This document shows, piece by piece, positions 16,794 to 25,500 of a stretch of 64,000 nucleotides of DNA (the stretch's first letter is position 1; each line of letters opens with the position of its first letter). The stretch spans positions 1,490,501 to 1,554,500 of the forward strand of contig NZ_CP112998.1 in assembly GCF_026625565.1 (NCBI RefSeq), read 5' to 3'. The notes beneath the pieces are model-generated. The model searched no databases. It was not told where the DNA came from and was given only the letters and a program-made list of their open reading frames with translations. The stretch comes from Dyadobacter pollutisoli. Its GTDB lineage: Bacteria > Bacteroidota > Bacteroidia > Cytophagales > Spirosomataceae. A program made the translations under genes and the position numbers.

Positions 16794-19763
16794 ATCTTTG
16801 ACGATGACAAGCCCTATTCCTTTTTGTTGGGTGTGGGTGGAAACCCGGAGCCATTCTTCGTAGGATCTGTACGGTTTGTTGAGCCATTTGATCAAATCAT
16901 CGGGCATACCTTCCCCGGTATCTTCGATAACGATCTGCTTTTTTTCGTTTTCTGATCCGGCCGAAATGATGACTTCTGATTTGCTGATTTTCAAAGCATT
17001 GTCGAGCAGATTGTGAATCACGATGGCCAGCAGGTTCGGATCGCTCCATACTATAAAATCCGCTGGCACCTGGTTGCTGATCCCGATCTGTCGGAATGCG
17101 GCTATTGCTGAAAATACCTCACAGACGCTGGAAACGAGTTCGGAGGCTTTGACTTCGCCCATTTGAGTACGAGAGGCAGCATTGTTATTTTGAAGCTTAA
17201 CGTAGTCCAGCAGGTTCTTTGTGAGCGTACTTAGTCTGAGGGTGGTGTTCAGGGACTCATCACTCATGCGGGTAATCAGTGAATTTCCGGAGGGCTGCTG
17301 ATGCAGATAGGAGTTGATCTGTCGCAGCGAATAGCCGATATAATAAAGCGGCGTCTGAATGTCATGATTAACGGCCGCTATAATCTGACTGATCACACGG
17401 TAATGGCGAAGCAGGTTTTTTCCCCTATCCTTTTTGACCAGATAGCCAGTCCTCCATTTTACTGCAAAAAAGAATAGGGCCAAAAGCAAGATTGCCAACA
17501 GAGACTTGAACCACCAGGTTTCAAACCAGGCGGGGGGGATATGCAGCGCGATTGTTTTGTAGCTGTAATCGTTGTGCTGAAAACCGTTGATCTTTCGAAT
17601 TATCAGACGGTATTCACCGTATGCCATTTTAGAAACCGGTATTACAAAATCCTGGTTGATTGGCAGCCACTTTTCCGGCCTGCCCTCGCCGGAAAGCGAA
17701 TACTCCATTTGAATATTGTTCACATGGCCCATATAAGGTGTGCTGGCCTGCATCCGCATTTGTTGAAAATCGCGCGGTACTTCAAGTGTGTCACCTACGG
17801 CGATGTCCTTCCCGTCAACGTTAATTGAGCTGATAAAGATAGCCTTTCCCGGTAATTCCGATTTGATTTTAAGGGGCGAAAACCATACCAGGCCGTCCAT
17901 GGTGGGGAGGGAGATAGTACCGTCGGCCAGCTTCACCGCGCACGGATTGCAACCTCCGTTAAATTCATTGGTTGAGAATCCGTAGGTCTGATCGTAATAC
18001 AGGTAGTACACTAGATTGCCGTTGCTTTTGGCATAGTCCAGTAGCTGGGCCTTGGCGACCTGAAACAAACCTCTGTTGGTTGTTATCCAAAAGAAGCCAT
18101 TTTTGTCTTCCACAATGCAATGTGCGGTAGCCAGAAAACGATCTTTATCCAATGGGAAGCGGACTAGTTTATTGCCTCTGAGAAGATAAATTCCATTTCC
18201 ATAGGTAGTGATCCATGTTCCCTCGGCAGTGGCATGAAAGCTGCGGATGTTCATGTTTTTGAAATGGCTGACCACCTCATGCTTGCCGCTGGAAAAATGA
18301 AACCGATGCAGACCGGCTTCTGTGCCCAATAAGAGGGTTCCCGGCGTTTCCTGCCCTATCATGTTGATGCGCCCGAACCTTCCTCGCAGAACAGATGTGA
18401 ACTTATACCCACCAGAAGTGTCATCCAGCCGATAGAGATTATCGTGGTCACAACCGATCCAAAGCTTGTTGCCTTGATCTACGAATAGCGAGGTGAAGTT
18501 TTCTGGCACCTTCAAACGGGCCAGTATCTTTTCTCCTGATTGATCCAGTTTGAAAAGGACTTTACCGGCACCAAACCAAAAAGTACTATCCCGATTGGCA
18601 GCCATAAAAAACTTGTGGCTGAAATCTTCCATGAAAGCCGATGCACGGCTAGCCAAGGCTTTCGAGCCATTTGGGCTTAGGCCCATTCTGTACCCTTGTG
18701 CGGTCAATACTGATCGACCCGGGCCGGGTTTTTGGGCATAATAAACATTATCAGCATCTGCTACCTGCATTTTTAAGGTCTGAAAATCGTTCTTTTTGAT
18801 CAGATAGAGCCCCTTTGTAATGCTGCCTAAAAAAAGAAAGCTTTGCGCCTCGTCGTAAAAAGCAGTAACGATACTAAGGTTATTGAAGTCAAAATCTTTT
18901 AGGATTAATGTTGTCGTCAGAGTACCGCTTTCAGATTCTTTTATGATGTAAAAGCACTTGTTTAGATACAGAAATGCCTGCCGCGAAACGTTATTCCAAT
19001 AAAGTTGATAGGTGTTTTGATCAGGCGAATACAGCTCGTTGGCAGTAATGTCACCACTCAGAGAAAGTGCTCTGTGTTGAGACTGAGGGCTGATCTTGAC
19101 AAATTTGCCTTTCATGTCGATGGCAAAGGGGCTGGTTCCAATCAGTAGAAAATGTTTGAAAGGGCCGTCCACGCTGAAGGAAGGTTTTCCCTGTTTGTAG
19201 CAAGTTATCTTGTTGCTTTGCCAAATGTAAAATAACTGCTTTTCAGTAGCCGCAAAGTAATCATCGACAAACGGATCGACAGCATATTGTGAAGGCAGAC
19301 TGGCCAGCATGCTGTTATGCCGTATTTGGTTGGCGAGATAGGGGTTGATTTTTTGATAACCGCCATAAAATGTAGTGTCTACGGAGGCAAGTCCATTTTT
19401 AAGGATACCTGCGTATTCGTTGCCTTCTGTTAAGGCGTAGAACTCATATTTACCATGGCCGGTGTGGGCCAATACGTTGGGAACAAATCCCCGTATCCTA
19501 TTGCTGGATATAGGTAGCGCCGACTTTTCGAATAAAATGAATTTGTGTCCGTCAAAACGTACCAGTCCCGCTTCGGTGGATAGCCAGACAAAACCGTTTT
19601 TGTCCGCCATAATCGCTTTCACGCTGTTTTGCGGAAGGCCGTTTTGATCCGTAAAATGTTGTAAACGGTAGGCAGACAAATGTTGTTCCTGGGCAAAAAC
19701 AGACGGTACGACTGACAAAAGGCAGGCAAACCATAGCAACACGATGACCTGGATAATTCTCAT
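16716..19763 (-). CDS. Two-component sensor histidine kinase with periplasmic Reg_prop/Y_Y_Y sensor
   Basis: The 1015-residue inner-membrane protein has a signal peptide (cleavage near VFAQ), then two-component-regulator propeller repeats ('DQNGLPQNSVKAIMADKNGFVWLST', 'DKNGFFWITTNRGLF'; each a blade strand). A Y_Y_Y domain follows near 640-740 and one TM segment near 753-770. The cytoplasmic kinase has H-box NHDIQTP with His near residue 800, N-box NLLDNALKIS near 918, G1 DTGEGMPD near 948 and G2 KGIGLVIVKD near 982. It ends there, so it lacks the receiver and AraC domains of the hybrid kinases that usually carry this sensor. The response regulator gene lies 46 bp upstream on the same strand and is the obvious partner. 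The ligand is unknown; related sensors often detect sugars. Confidence 0.9.
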   Translation of the reverse strand: MRIIQVIVLLWFACLLSVVPSVFAQEQHLSAYRLQHFTDQNGLPQNSVKAIMADKNGFVWLSTEAGLVRFDGHKFILFEKSALPISSNRIRGFVPNVLAHTGHGKYEFYALTEGNEYAGILKNGLASVDTTFYGGYQKINPYLANQIRHNSMLASLPSQYAVDPFVDDYFAATEKQLFYIWQSNKITCYKQGKPSFSVDGPFKHFLLIGTSPFAIDMKGKFVKISPQSQHRALSLSGDITANELYSPDQNTYQLYWNNVSRQAFLYLNKCFYIIKESESGTLTTTLILKDFDFNNLSIVTAFYDEAQSFLFLGSITKGLYLIKKNDFQTLKMQVADADNVYYAQKPGPGRSVLTAQGYRMGLSPNGSKALASRASAFMEDFSHKFFMAANRDSTFWFGAGKVLFKLDQSGEKILARLKVPENFTSLFVDQGNKLWIGCDHDNLYRLDDTSGGYKFTSVLRGRFGRINMIGQETPGTLLLGTEAGLHRFHFSSGKHEVVSHFKNMNIRSFHATAEGTWITTYGNGIYLLRGNKLVRFPLDKDRFLATAHCIVEDKNGFFWITTNRGLFQVAKAQLLDYAKSNGNLVYYLYYDQTYGFSTNEFNGGCNPCAVKLADGTISLPTMDGLVWFSPLKIKSELPGKAIFISSINVDGKDIAVGDTLEVPRDFQQMRMQASTPYMGHVNNIQMEYSLSGEGRPEKWLPINQDFVIPVSKMAYGEYRLIIRKINGFQHNDYSYKTIALHIPPAWFETWWFKSLLAILLLALFFFAVKWRTGYLVKKDRGKNLLRHYRVISQIIAAVNHDIQTPLYYIGYSLRQINSYLHQQPSGNSLITRMSDESLNTTLRLSTLTKNLLDYVKLQNNNAASRTQMGEVKASELVSSVCEVFSAIAAFRQIGISNQVPADFIVWSDPNLLAIVIHNLLDNALKISKSEVIISAGSENEKKQIVIEDTGEGMPDDLIKWLNKPYRSYEEWLRVSTHTQQKGIGLVIVKDLCVLLQINIIVTAKQGSQTIIQLIF

Positions 19764-19809
19764 TCAGCGATTAAAAACACTGTGAATACGCAATCACCTG
19801 CACAAAAGG

Positions 19810-20442
19810 CTATCCATTCAATTCAAAATAGGTAGTCAGTTCAATGACATTGTTTACCCCCAATTTTTCAAAGATCTTTGTTTTGTAGCTGCTCACAGAC
19901 GAGGAAGATAGATGAATATGATTGCTTATTGCTTTGGTTGACAGTCCTTTGGATAAAAGCTTGGCAACTTCCAGTTCCTTATCGGAAAGTTTGTCCGCTA
20001 CCGAGTCCTGGCTGTTTTTTGTACTGAACAGCTGGCCGAATGCATTTTGCATCACCGTAGGACTCGCATAGATCCTGCCGCTAAGCACATTATCCACGGC
20101 AAGCTTGAAGTCTTCATTTATGGCCGTTTTCGAAATGTACCCGTTCGCCCCTGCTTTCAGGAATGGCAGAGCATAGAGTTGCTCGTCGTAGCTGGAACAC
20201 ACCAGAATAGGTATAGCAGGCTGCTTCATTCTCACCTGACTGATCATTCCTACCTTGTCGCCACCGGGAAGATTGATATCCATGATGAGCAGATCAAATT
20301 TTTGTTTTTCGAGCATGACGAGCGTTTTGGTGAAATCACCGGTCGTCGCTATCACTGCGCCGGGCATATGCTCCATTAACAGATGCTGGATACCCATCAA
20401 AACCAGAGGATGGTCCTCAGCTACAATAATTTGAATGTTCAT
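19810..20442 (-). CDS. NarL/FixJ (LuxR-type) response regulator
   Basis: The 210-residue protein starts MNIQIIVAEDHP; the frame is open upstream but that extension has no domain and is AT-rich. The receiver domain carries acidic E9/D10, phosphoacceptor D55 in LLIMDINLPG, S84-type Ser and a conserved Lys in 'GANGYISK'. A LuxR-type helix-turn-helix follows ('LSDKELEVAKLLSKGLSTKAIS', then 'SVSSYKTKIFEKLGV'). It precedes the propeller histidine kinase by 46 bp on the same strand, so the two should form a phosphorelay. Two CTAAA-bearing palindromes upstream may be its own binding sites (inference). Confidence 0.92.
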   Translation of the reverse strand: MNIQIIVAEDHPLVLMGIQHLLMEHMPGAVIATTGDFTKTLVMLEKQKFDLLIMDINLPGGDKVGMISQVRMKQPAIPILVCSSYDEQLYALPFLKAGANGYISKTAINEDFKLAVDNVLSGRIYASPTVMQNAFGQLFSTKNSQDSVADKLSDKELEVAKLLSKGLSTKAISNHIHLSSSSVSSYKTKIFEKLGVNNVIELTTYFELNG

Positions 20443-20524
20443 CGGAACGTAGTAATAATAAAAATTCTGTGTGTTTATAAGACAATAATAAGGAAAATCG
20501 GTGATAGAAGTAATTAGAATGATG

Positions 20525-20559
20525 CTAAATTTATTTAGTTCTAAAAAAACATTTTTTAG
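20525..20559. promoter_or_regulatory. Two adjacent CTAAA/TTTAG palindromes upstream of the response regulator
   Basis: CTAAAT-TT-ATTTAG (20525-20538) and CTAAAAAA-ACA-TTTTTTAG (20541-20559) are both perfect inverted repeats and share CTAAA half-sites. They lie 83-117 bp upstream of the response regulator ATG in the divergent gap, and may be operators or AT-rich structural elements. Confidence 0.4.
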
Positions 20560-20603
20560 GGTTGGTTTTAATTTATTGTGATGTCGATGGTTGGTATACG
20601 CAA

Positions 20604-20611
20604 TACTTTTG
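20604..20611 (+). promoter_or_regulatory. -7 promoter element in the gap between two receiver genes
   Basis: TACTTTTG matches TAnnTTTG exactly on the plus strand, 169 bp before the next ATG. A TTG at 20576-20578 is 25 bp upstream, longer than usual, so the -33 element is weak. Confidence 0.45.
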
Positions 20612-20616
20612 TTAAA

Positions 20617-20742
20617 CAGTAGAGGGGCTGACCAGTGTGGAATAATGATCGTGGTTGAAAAGTGAAAAAGTAATAGGTGAATGATTTCATAACGTTGAGT
20701 AAAGTGATCATCTCCCGGCCATGTCGGGAGAATGATTTTTTT
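20617..20742 (+). ncRNA. Putative small RNA or terminated leader, about 125 nt
   Basis: A -7 element at 20604-20611 and an intrinsic terminator at 20711-20742 lie on the same strand with no ORF longer than six codons between them. Transcription from the promoter would therefore make a short RNA of about 125 nt. It may be a free small RNA, or a leader whose terminator controls read-through into the orphan receiver gene at 20780. No known RNA family was recognised. Boundaries are estimates. Confidence 0.35.
20711..20742 (+). terminator. Intrinsic terminator upstream of the orphan receiver gene
   Basis: TCTCCCG (20711-20717) pairs with CGGGAGA (20725-20731) around a 7-nt loop. The stem can extend with ATCA/TGAT, and seven T's follow at 20736-20742. 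It lies 38 bp before the ATG at 20780 and points into that gene. Confidence 0.7.
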
Positions 20743-20779
20743 GATTGGCGCTATGTCGTGGCTAAAACTTTGATCAGGA

Positions 20780-21181
20780 ATGAATATTGCAGTCATAGAC
20801 CAGCACCCCGTTCTGCGTTCAGGAATGTCTGTCCTACTCAAAGACCATTTCGCGGACCTCAATATACTCGAAACGACGTGTCTCAGTTCCTTCAAGCAAG
20901 ATAGAATACATCAGTACTTCGATATCATTATCATCGGGCTTGCAGAGGAATGTGAGGGGATTGACCAAGCGGCTCTAAAGCGAATCATGCGGGAAAATCC
21001 CGGCTCGTCTTTTGTAGTCTATGCCGGGAAGCTGCAATACGAGCAGGCAGTTTCACTGATGAAAGTAGGCGTAAGGGGATACCTATTAAAAAATAATCGA
21101 CCCGAAGAGCTCCTGACTTGCATCAAAACTGTCATCAGTGGCAACAACTATCTTTGCAGCGAAGTCAGGAATTTTTCATAA
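20780..21181 (+). CDS. Orphan degenerate receiver protein lacking its output domain
   Basis: The 133-residue protein aligns along its length with the receiver domain of LuxR-type regulators such as its neighbour: MNIAVIDQHPVLRSGMSVLL at the start and 'VGVRGYLLKNNRPEELLTCI' at the end. Two key positions are changed. The acidic pair at the active site is D7-Q8 instead of E-D, and the phosphoacceptor Asp is replaced by Gly (G53 in IIIIGLAEE). It stops where the linker to a LuxR helix-turn-helix would begin. It is therefore a pseudo-receiver that probably cannot be phosphorylated; it may bind a partner kinase or regulator. Its 3' end overlaps the TPR gene on the other strand by 6 bp. A truncated pseudogene is the alternative, but the frame is intact. 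Confidence 0.75.
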   Translation: MNIAVIDQHPVLRSGMSVLLKDHFADLNILETTCLSSFKQDRIHQYFDIIIIGLAEECEGIDQAALKRIMRENPGSSFVVYAGKLQYEQAVSLMKVGVRGYLLKNNRPEELLTCIKTVISGNNYLCSEVRNFS

Positions 21182-22045
21182 GCTGATTGCCTTTTTAAGG
21201 AACGCACCCAGGAAACTTGCTATAAATGTTAGGCCAATAGCCCCGAAAAGCGAAAAGTATTCCAGCTCGGACCGCGCCTGAGACACCGGTCTGTCCACGA
21301 AGTATATATATGCCAGCAGCAGCGTCAGGCATTGGATCACCGCCAGTATCCAGCCTCGGTCAGGTTCTACATAGCCCAGGGCTGCCGACAAAGCAACCGC
21401 AGTCAGATATGGTAAGTGAATGCTAGAAGCAGTCTTAATTGAAATGATCAGCAGCGCTGACCACAAAAATACCAGTAGTGTGTTGAGTCGAAGCTTGCGG
21501 TCAAACCAGGGAGAGCGTACCGTTTTGGTTTCACTTAGTTTTTCCCTTGCTTCCTGCTGAACGATAAATTCCTCGGTGCCAAAATCGATATCTGCTTCTG
21601 CGTGGCGGTCGAGCAATTGCAACGTGAGGCCTCTTTCATGATAAGGTTCGGGCGCCTGTCCGAGCGAGACCCTGATAGCGGTCGAAAAGGTGTTGAAAGC
21701 TTCTTGCAGCTGGTTTGACTCTCGTTGCAGTTTGCCCAGTTCAGTATAAAGGTCGGCAAAGGTATTGTCATAGGTGATTCCGGTCAGAAAATCCTTTGCG
21801 GCCTCATTTGAATTGCCCATTTGCTTGTAACACAGGCCTCTGTATAAATAAGAGATGCTGGATTGCGGATAGCTGGCAATCCGTTGATCGAACGCTTCAA
21901 ATGCCCTGGACAGATTCCCGGAACGGTATATAGCAATGTTTTCAGACAACCTTTCTGCCTCTTTTTCACTGACCGAGCGCTTGTCGGTAGCATACCTGAG
22001 GTAAAATATAATGGCAAAAAATACGATCAGTATCGGGAATTCCAT
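21176..22045 (-). CDS. TPR-repeat inner-membrane protein
   Basis: The 289-residue protein has an N-terminal membrane anchor (FPILIVFFAIIFYLRY). Three or four tetratricopeptide repeats follow at about 30-155 ('SYLYRGLCYKQMGNSNEAAKDF', 'ADLYTELGKLQRESNQLQEAF', 'PYHERGLTLQLLDRHAEADIDF'). The C-terminal third (about 185-289) has four hydrophobic segments. This points to a membrane scaffold with a soluble TPR domain for protein binding. The specific partner is unknown. Upstream lies a 490-bp regulatory gap; its own promoter was not found. Confidence 0.82.
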   Translation of the reverse strand: MEFPILIVFFAIIFYLRYATDKRSVSEKEAERLSENIAIYRSGNLSRAFEAFDQRIASYPQSSISYLYRGLCYKQMGNSNEAAKDFLTGITYDNTFADLYTELGKLQRESNQLQEAFNTFSTAIRVSLGQAPEPYHERGLTLQLLDRHAEADIDFGTEEFIVQQEAREKLSETKTVRSPWFDRKLRLNTLLVFLWSALLIISIKTASSIHLPYLTAVALSAALGYVEPDRGWILAVIQCLTLLLAYIYFVDRPVSQARSELEYFSLFGAIGLTFIASFLGAFLKKAISL

Positions 22046-22111
22046 ATAATTTATATCGATTTATAGCTTAGCGAACAAAAAATTGCTTCAAAGCCTGCAT
22101 TCCTGCAAGAC

Positions 22112-22128
22112 ATTACGTAAAATTACGT
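22112..22128. promoter_or_regulatory. Palindrome ACGTAA-AA-TTACGT in the TPR/TonB-receptor gap
   Basis: ACGTAA (22115-22120) and TTACGT (22123-22128) are perfect inverted copies; ATTACGT also appears twice exactly 10 bp apart (22112 and 22122). It lies about 70-130 bp upstream of both divergent genes' control regions and could be an operator. The rest of 22046-22196 shows nothing recognisable. Confidence 0.3.
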
Positions 22129-22196
22129 GACCGTGTCTGCCAAACTCGCGCACATTGAGTAATTGGCCGATTTATTGAGCCGTTGCCCTTTTCAAA

Positions 22197-22225
22197 TTAA
22201 CCCAAGGTTAACCCATAATTAACGC
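22197..22225 (+). promoter_or_regulatory. Pho-box-like triple repeat TTAACCC/TTAACCC/TTAACGC with 11-bp period
   Basis: TTAACCC (22197-22203), TTAACCC (22208-22214) and TTAACGC (22219-22225) are spaced exactly 11 bp apart. A decayed fourth unit (GTAATAT, 22230) keeps the register. Read as 8-mers with 3-bp spacers this closely matches the PhoB/SphR/PhoP boxes of cyanobacteria (tandem PyTTAAPyPy) and Bacillus (TTAACA). The last full unit ends 19 bp before the -7 element and takes the place of a -33 hexamer, as in activator-dependent Pho promoters. The target genes encode a TonB receptor and a phosphodiesterase. Confidence 0.6.
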
Positions 22226-22244
22226 GGTGGTAATATTACACAAT

Positions 22245-22252
22245 TACATTTG
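22245..22252 (+). promoter_or_regulatory. -7 element of the TonB receptor promoter
   Basis: TACATTTG is an exact TAnnTTTG match. No TTG lies at the -33 position; the triple TTAACC repeat sits there instead, suggesting dependence on an activator. The predicted leader is about 280 nt. Confidence 0.55.
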
Positions 22253-22345
22253 CGCCTGATTAACGGGGAATGCCATCCGAACGGTTTTACATAAGCCGAC
22301 ACCCTCTTCATATATAGTTCGCTGACTGACATTAAACACGGAATG

Positions 22346-22361
22346 CCTGTTGAAAAACAGG
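22346..22361 (+). other. GAAA-tetraloop hairpin in the TonB receptor leader
   Basis: CCTGTT (22346-22351) and AACAGG (22356-22361) form a perfect 6-bp stem closed by a GAAA tetraloop, a very stable RNA fold. It lies midway in the ~280-nt untranslated leader. No U-run follows, so it is not a terminator. The remaining leader to 22537 has no ORF. Confidence 0.35.
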
Positions 22362-22537
22362 GGCTGGACAATTGTGTCAGATTTTTCAGAATAATAGGAT
22401 AAAATCGGGGTCTGTCTCAAGCAGCCGAAGGTTTACTGTTGTTTTGTGCGTAACGTATATGGAGTATGGTTAATCTTTTGTCAGTCAGCCGGGGCGTCGT
22501 TCAACCACTAATTAGCAATTAAATAAACGAACAGAAA

Positions 22538-25500
22538 ATGATGAGATTAATTACTGCCTGCCTGCTTGTGTGGGCACTATTGCTGTATGCTGTGCCCAGC
22601 TCACTGGCGCAAGGCAACCAAGCCACGATCGTGGGGAAGGTCTCCGAAGTCAAAGAGGGCCCGATTATTGGGGCTACTGTATTTGTAAAAAATGAATCCA
22701 CCGGTTTTCAGGCGGGCACGGTAACGGACGCCAACGGAGATTACATCATCAAGCAATTACCATTAGGATCGCCTTATTCGATTACGGTTTCCTATATCGG
22801 TTATGGTGAGCAAAAGAAAACGGGTTATTCGCTCAACCAGGGCGATCAGCTGCGTTTGAATTTCAGCCTTGAAGCGAGCGCAACTGAATTGAATGCAGTT
22901 GATATTAAGGCTAACTCACTGAAAAATACGGTTGTAACGCTAGGTGCATCCACTGCTATTACTGCGAAAGACATTACCAAATTGCCGGTAAACGGAAGAA
23001 ATTTCACCGCGCTTATTGAACTCTCGCCATTGAGCAACGGTAGCAGCCTTGGTGGTCAGCTGGCTTCCTCGACCAACTACACCATTGATGGTATGAGCTC
23101 ACGCAGCACGATTGCGGGTGGTGAAACCGGAGGCGCCTACGCGATTTCAATGGAAGCGATCCGCGAGTTCAAGGTGGTCACTAATGAGTACGACGTAACC
23201 ATGGGCCGCGCGGGCGGCGGTACGATCAGTACGGTAACCAAGTCGGGTACAAACAAACTGTCAGGTAGCGCATTTAACTTTATGCGTACCGACTGGCTTT
23301 CAAGTCCTAATGATCTACGCGGAAACAAAAGGACGCAAGACTTTTCAACGTATCAATACGGTATGTCGCTGGGTGGCGCATTGAAAAAAGACAAAGCGCA
23401 CTTCTTTGTGGCGTGGGACCATCAGGCCGACTCTCGTCCTTTGTTTATCGCAAACCTGCAATCAGACGCTGATATAGCAGCCAGCCGCGTAACGCAGACA
23501 ACGCTTGACAACTTCCTGGACATTGCAAGATCAAAATATGGCGTATCCAACAACCCGCAGTTTGGTTCATTTGGCAAGACAAAGGGTACAGACGCGATCT
23601 TCGCAAGAATTGACTGGCAGCTCAACTCAAAAAACCTGCTGACGCTCCGTAACAACCTCATTAGGGAAAAGGATAACCTGTCGGAAGGTGACAATACGTC
23701 CATTAATGCATACGAATCTTACATAGACCGTAAGCGTTTCAATAACAGCATTATGGCATCGCTTCGTACGATCGTGAGCCCGAAAATCACGAATGAATTT
23801 AAAGTGCAGCATTTCTTTCAGGATGAGGCGGTAATCCCAAGCTCGGAGCTTCCTTCGGCTAGTATCCCGCGTGCGATTGTGGAAAACGTAACTTCTACTG
23901 CCGGAACAAACAACTACATTACCGCGATCCAGATTGGTGGTCAGCGTTTCTCGCCTGAATGGTTTAAAGGGCAGACTTACCAGGCGATGAACAACCTTTA
24001 CTATAACACCGGGAAGATCAACTTCACATTTGGTATTGACGTGATGTTCAACCGCATGAAGTCGGTTTATGGTAGCGAAATGAATGGACGCTTCTATTTC
24101 ACAGGTCTTGATAATTTCAACAACCAGACGCCTTACCGTTACGCCCGTGAGATCAACTTGCTTGACGATCCAAGTTCGATCGTCAATTCTCTGGCAACAG
24201 GTATTTACGCACAAATGGATACAAAACTGGCCCGCGGTCTTGATATGGTTGCAGGTTTGCGTTTGGACAATACACAATATCTTAACAAAGCAAATTTCAG
24301 CCAGGTCGTATTCGATGAATTGCAGCTGCGGACAGACAACAAGATCAATACCACCCAATTGCAGCCACGCGTACAGCTTACCTGGGATGTAAATGAGCAA
24401 AGCAAAGATATCGTCCGTTTTGGCGCAGGTATCTTCGGTTCGCAATTGAACCCTTACTCGATGATCAACAACATGTTGTTTGACGGAACGAAAGTGGCGG
24501 CAGTAGAAATCCAGGGCGACCAGGTGCCACGTCCTGATTTTCCGGGGTACCGTGCCGACCCATCTTCTGCTCCCGGTGCTGACCTGTTCAACAACCCGAA
24601 AATCGAGCGTCTGATCACCATCAACATGAACAACGCAGACGCGAAGATCCCTGTTCTTTACAAAACGAACTTCTCGTACAACCACTTTTTCAGCGATCGT
24701 TTGCGGATCGGTGTGAGCGGGTATGCTTCCTGGGCACGCAACAATTATATGTATGTAGACCGCAACATGGTGGAAGAACCTTACTTCCGTATTGCGGCAG
24801 AAGCGAATCGTGGTGTATATGTACCTGTTAGCACCATTACAGAGAAAAATGGCGCTACCAACTGGTTGGAAAGCCGCAAAACCAAGAACGTAGGTCGCGT
24901 GCTCGAACTGAATAGCAATGGTAAGAAAAACCAGTATGCCGTGGTCATCGACGGTACTTACCGTTACTTCAAAGACGGACAGATCACATTCTCTTATACA
25001 TGGAACGATTCGAAAGACAATACTTCATACAATGGTAACGTGGCAAACACGGCAACACTCGATTTAATGGTCAAAGATGATCCACGCGACGTGAGCCGTA
25101 TTACTTATGCTAACAACCATTTCCGTAACAAAGTAGTATTCTATGGAACCGCGCCAAGCCTCTGGGGAGTAACACTTGGTCTGCGTTACTCCGGTATCGG
25201 CGGCACGCGTTACTCAATGGCCGTGAGCGGTAATATGAACGGTGACTTCGTTTCCTCCAACGACCTTCCTTTTATTTATGATCCTAACAGTTCTGAAACG
25301 CCGAAGGTTGTCCGCGACGGAATCAACGCCATCCTTAACAACCCGGAAGCAGAGCAGAGCATTAAGGACTATATCACAAGAGATATGGGCAAAATGGCTG
25401 AGCGTAACGGAGGCATCAACGGATTTTATGGTGTATTCGACCTGAGATTGGCGAAGAAATTTAATTTCTACAAAAACCACGGTCTGGAAGCTTCTGTCGA

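Noticed and set aside
20443..20895. In-frame N-terminal extension of the LuxR response regulator
   Set aside because: The extension would cover palindromes, a promoter and the start of the orphan receiver gene, and has no domain; the ATG at 20442 starts exactly at the receiver fold.
23627..24685. A 352-residue minus-strand open frame inside the TonB receptor gene
   Set aside because: It is the shadow of a highly expressed-type coding frame with strong codon bias; its translation is Val/Arg/His-rich with no domain or signal.
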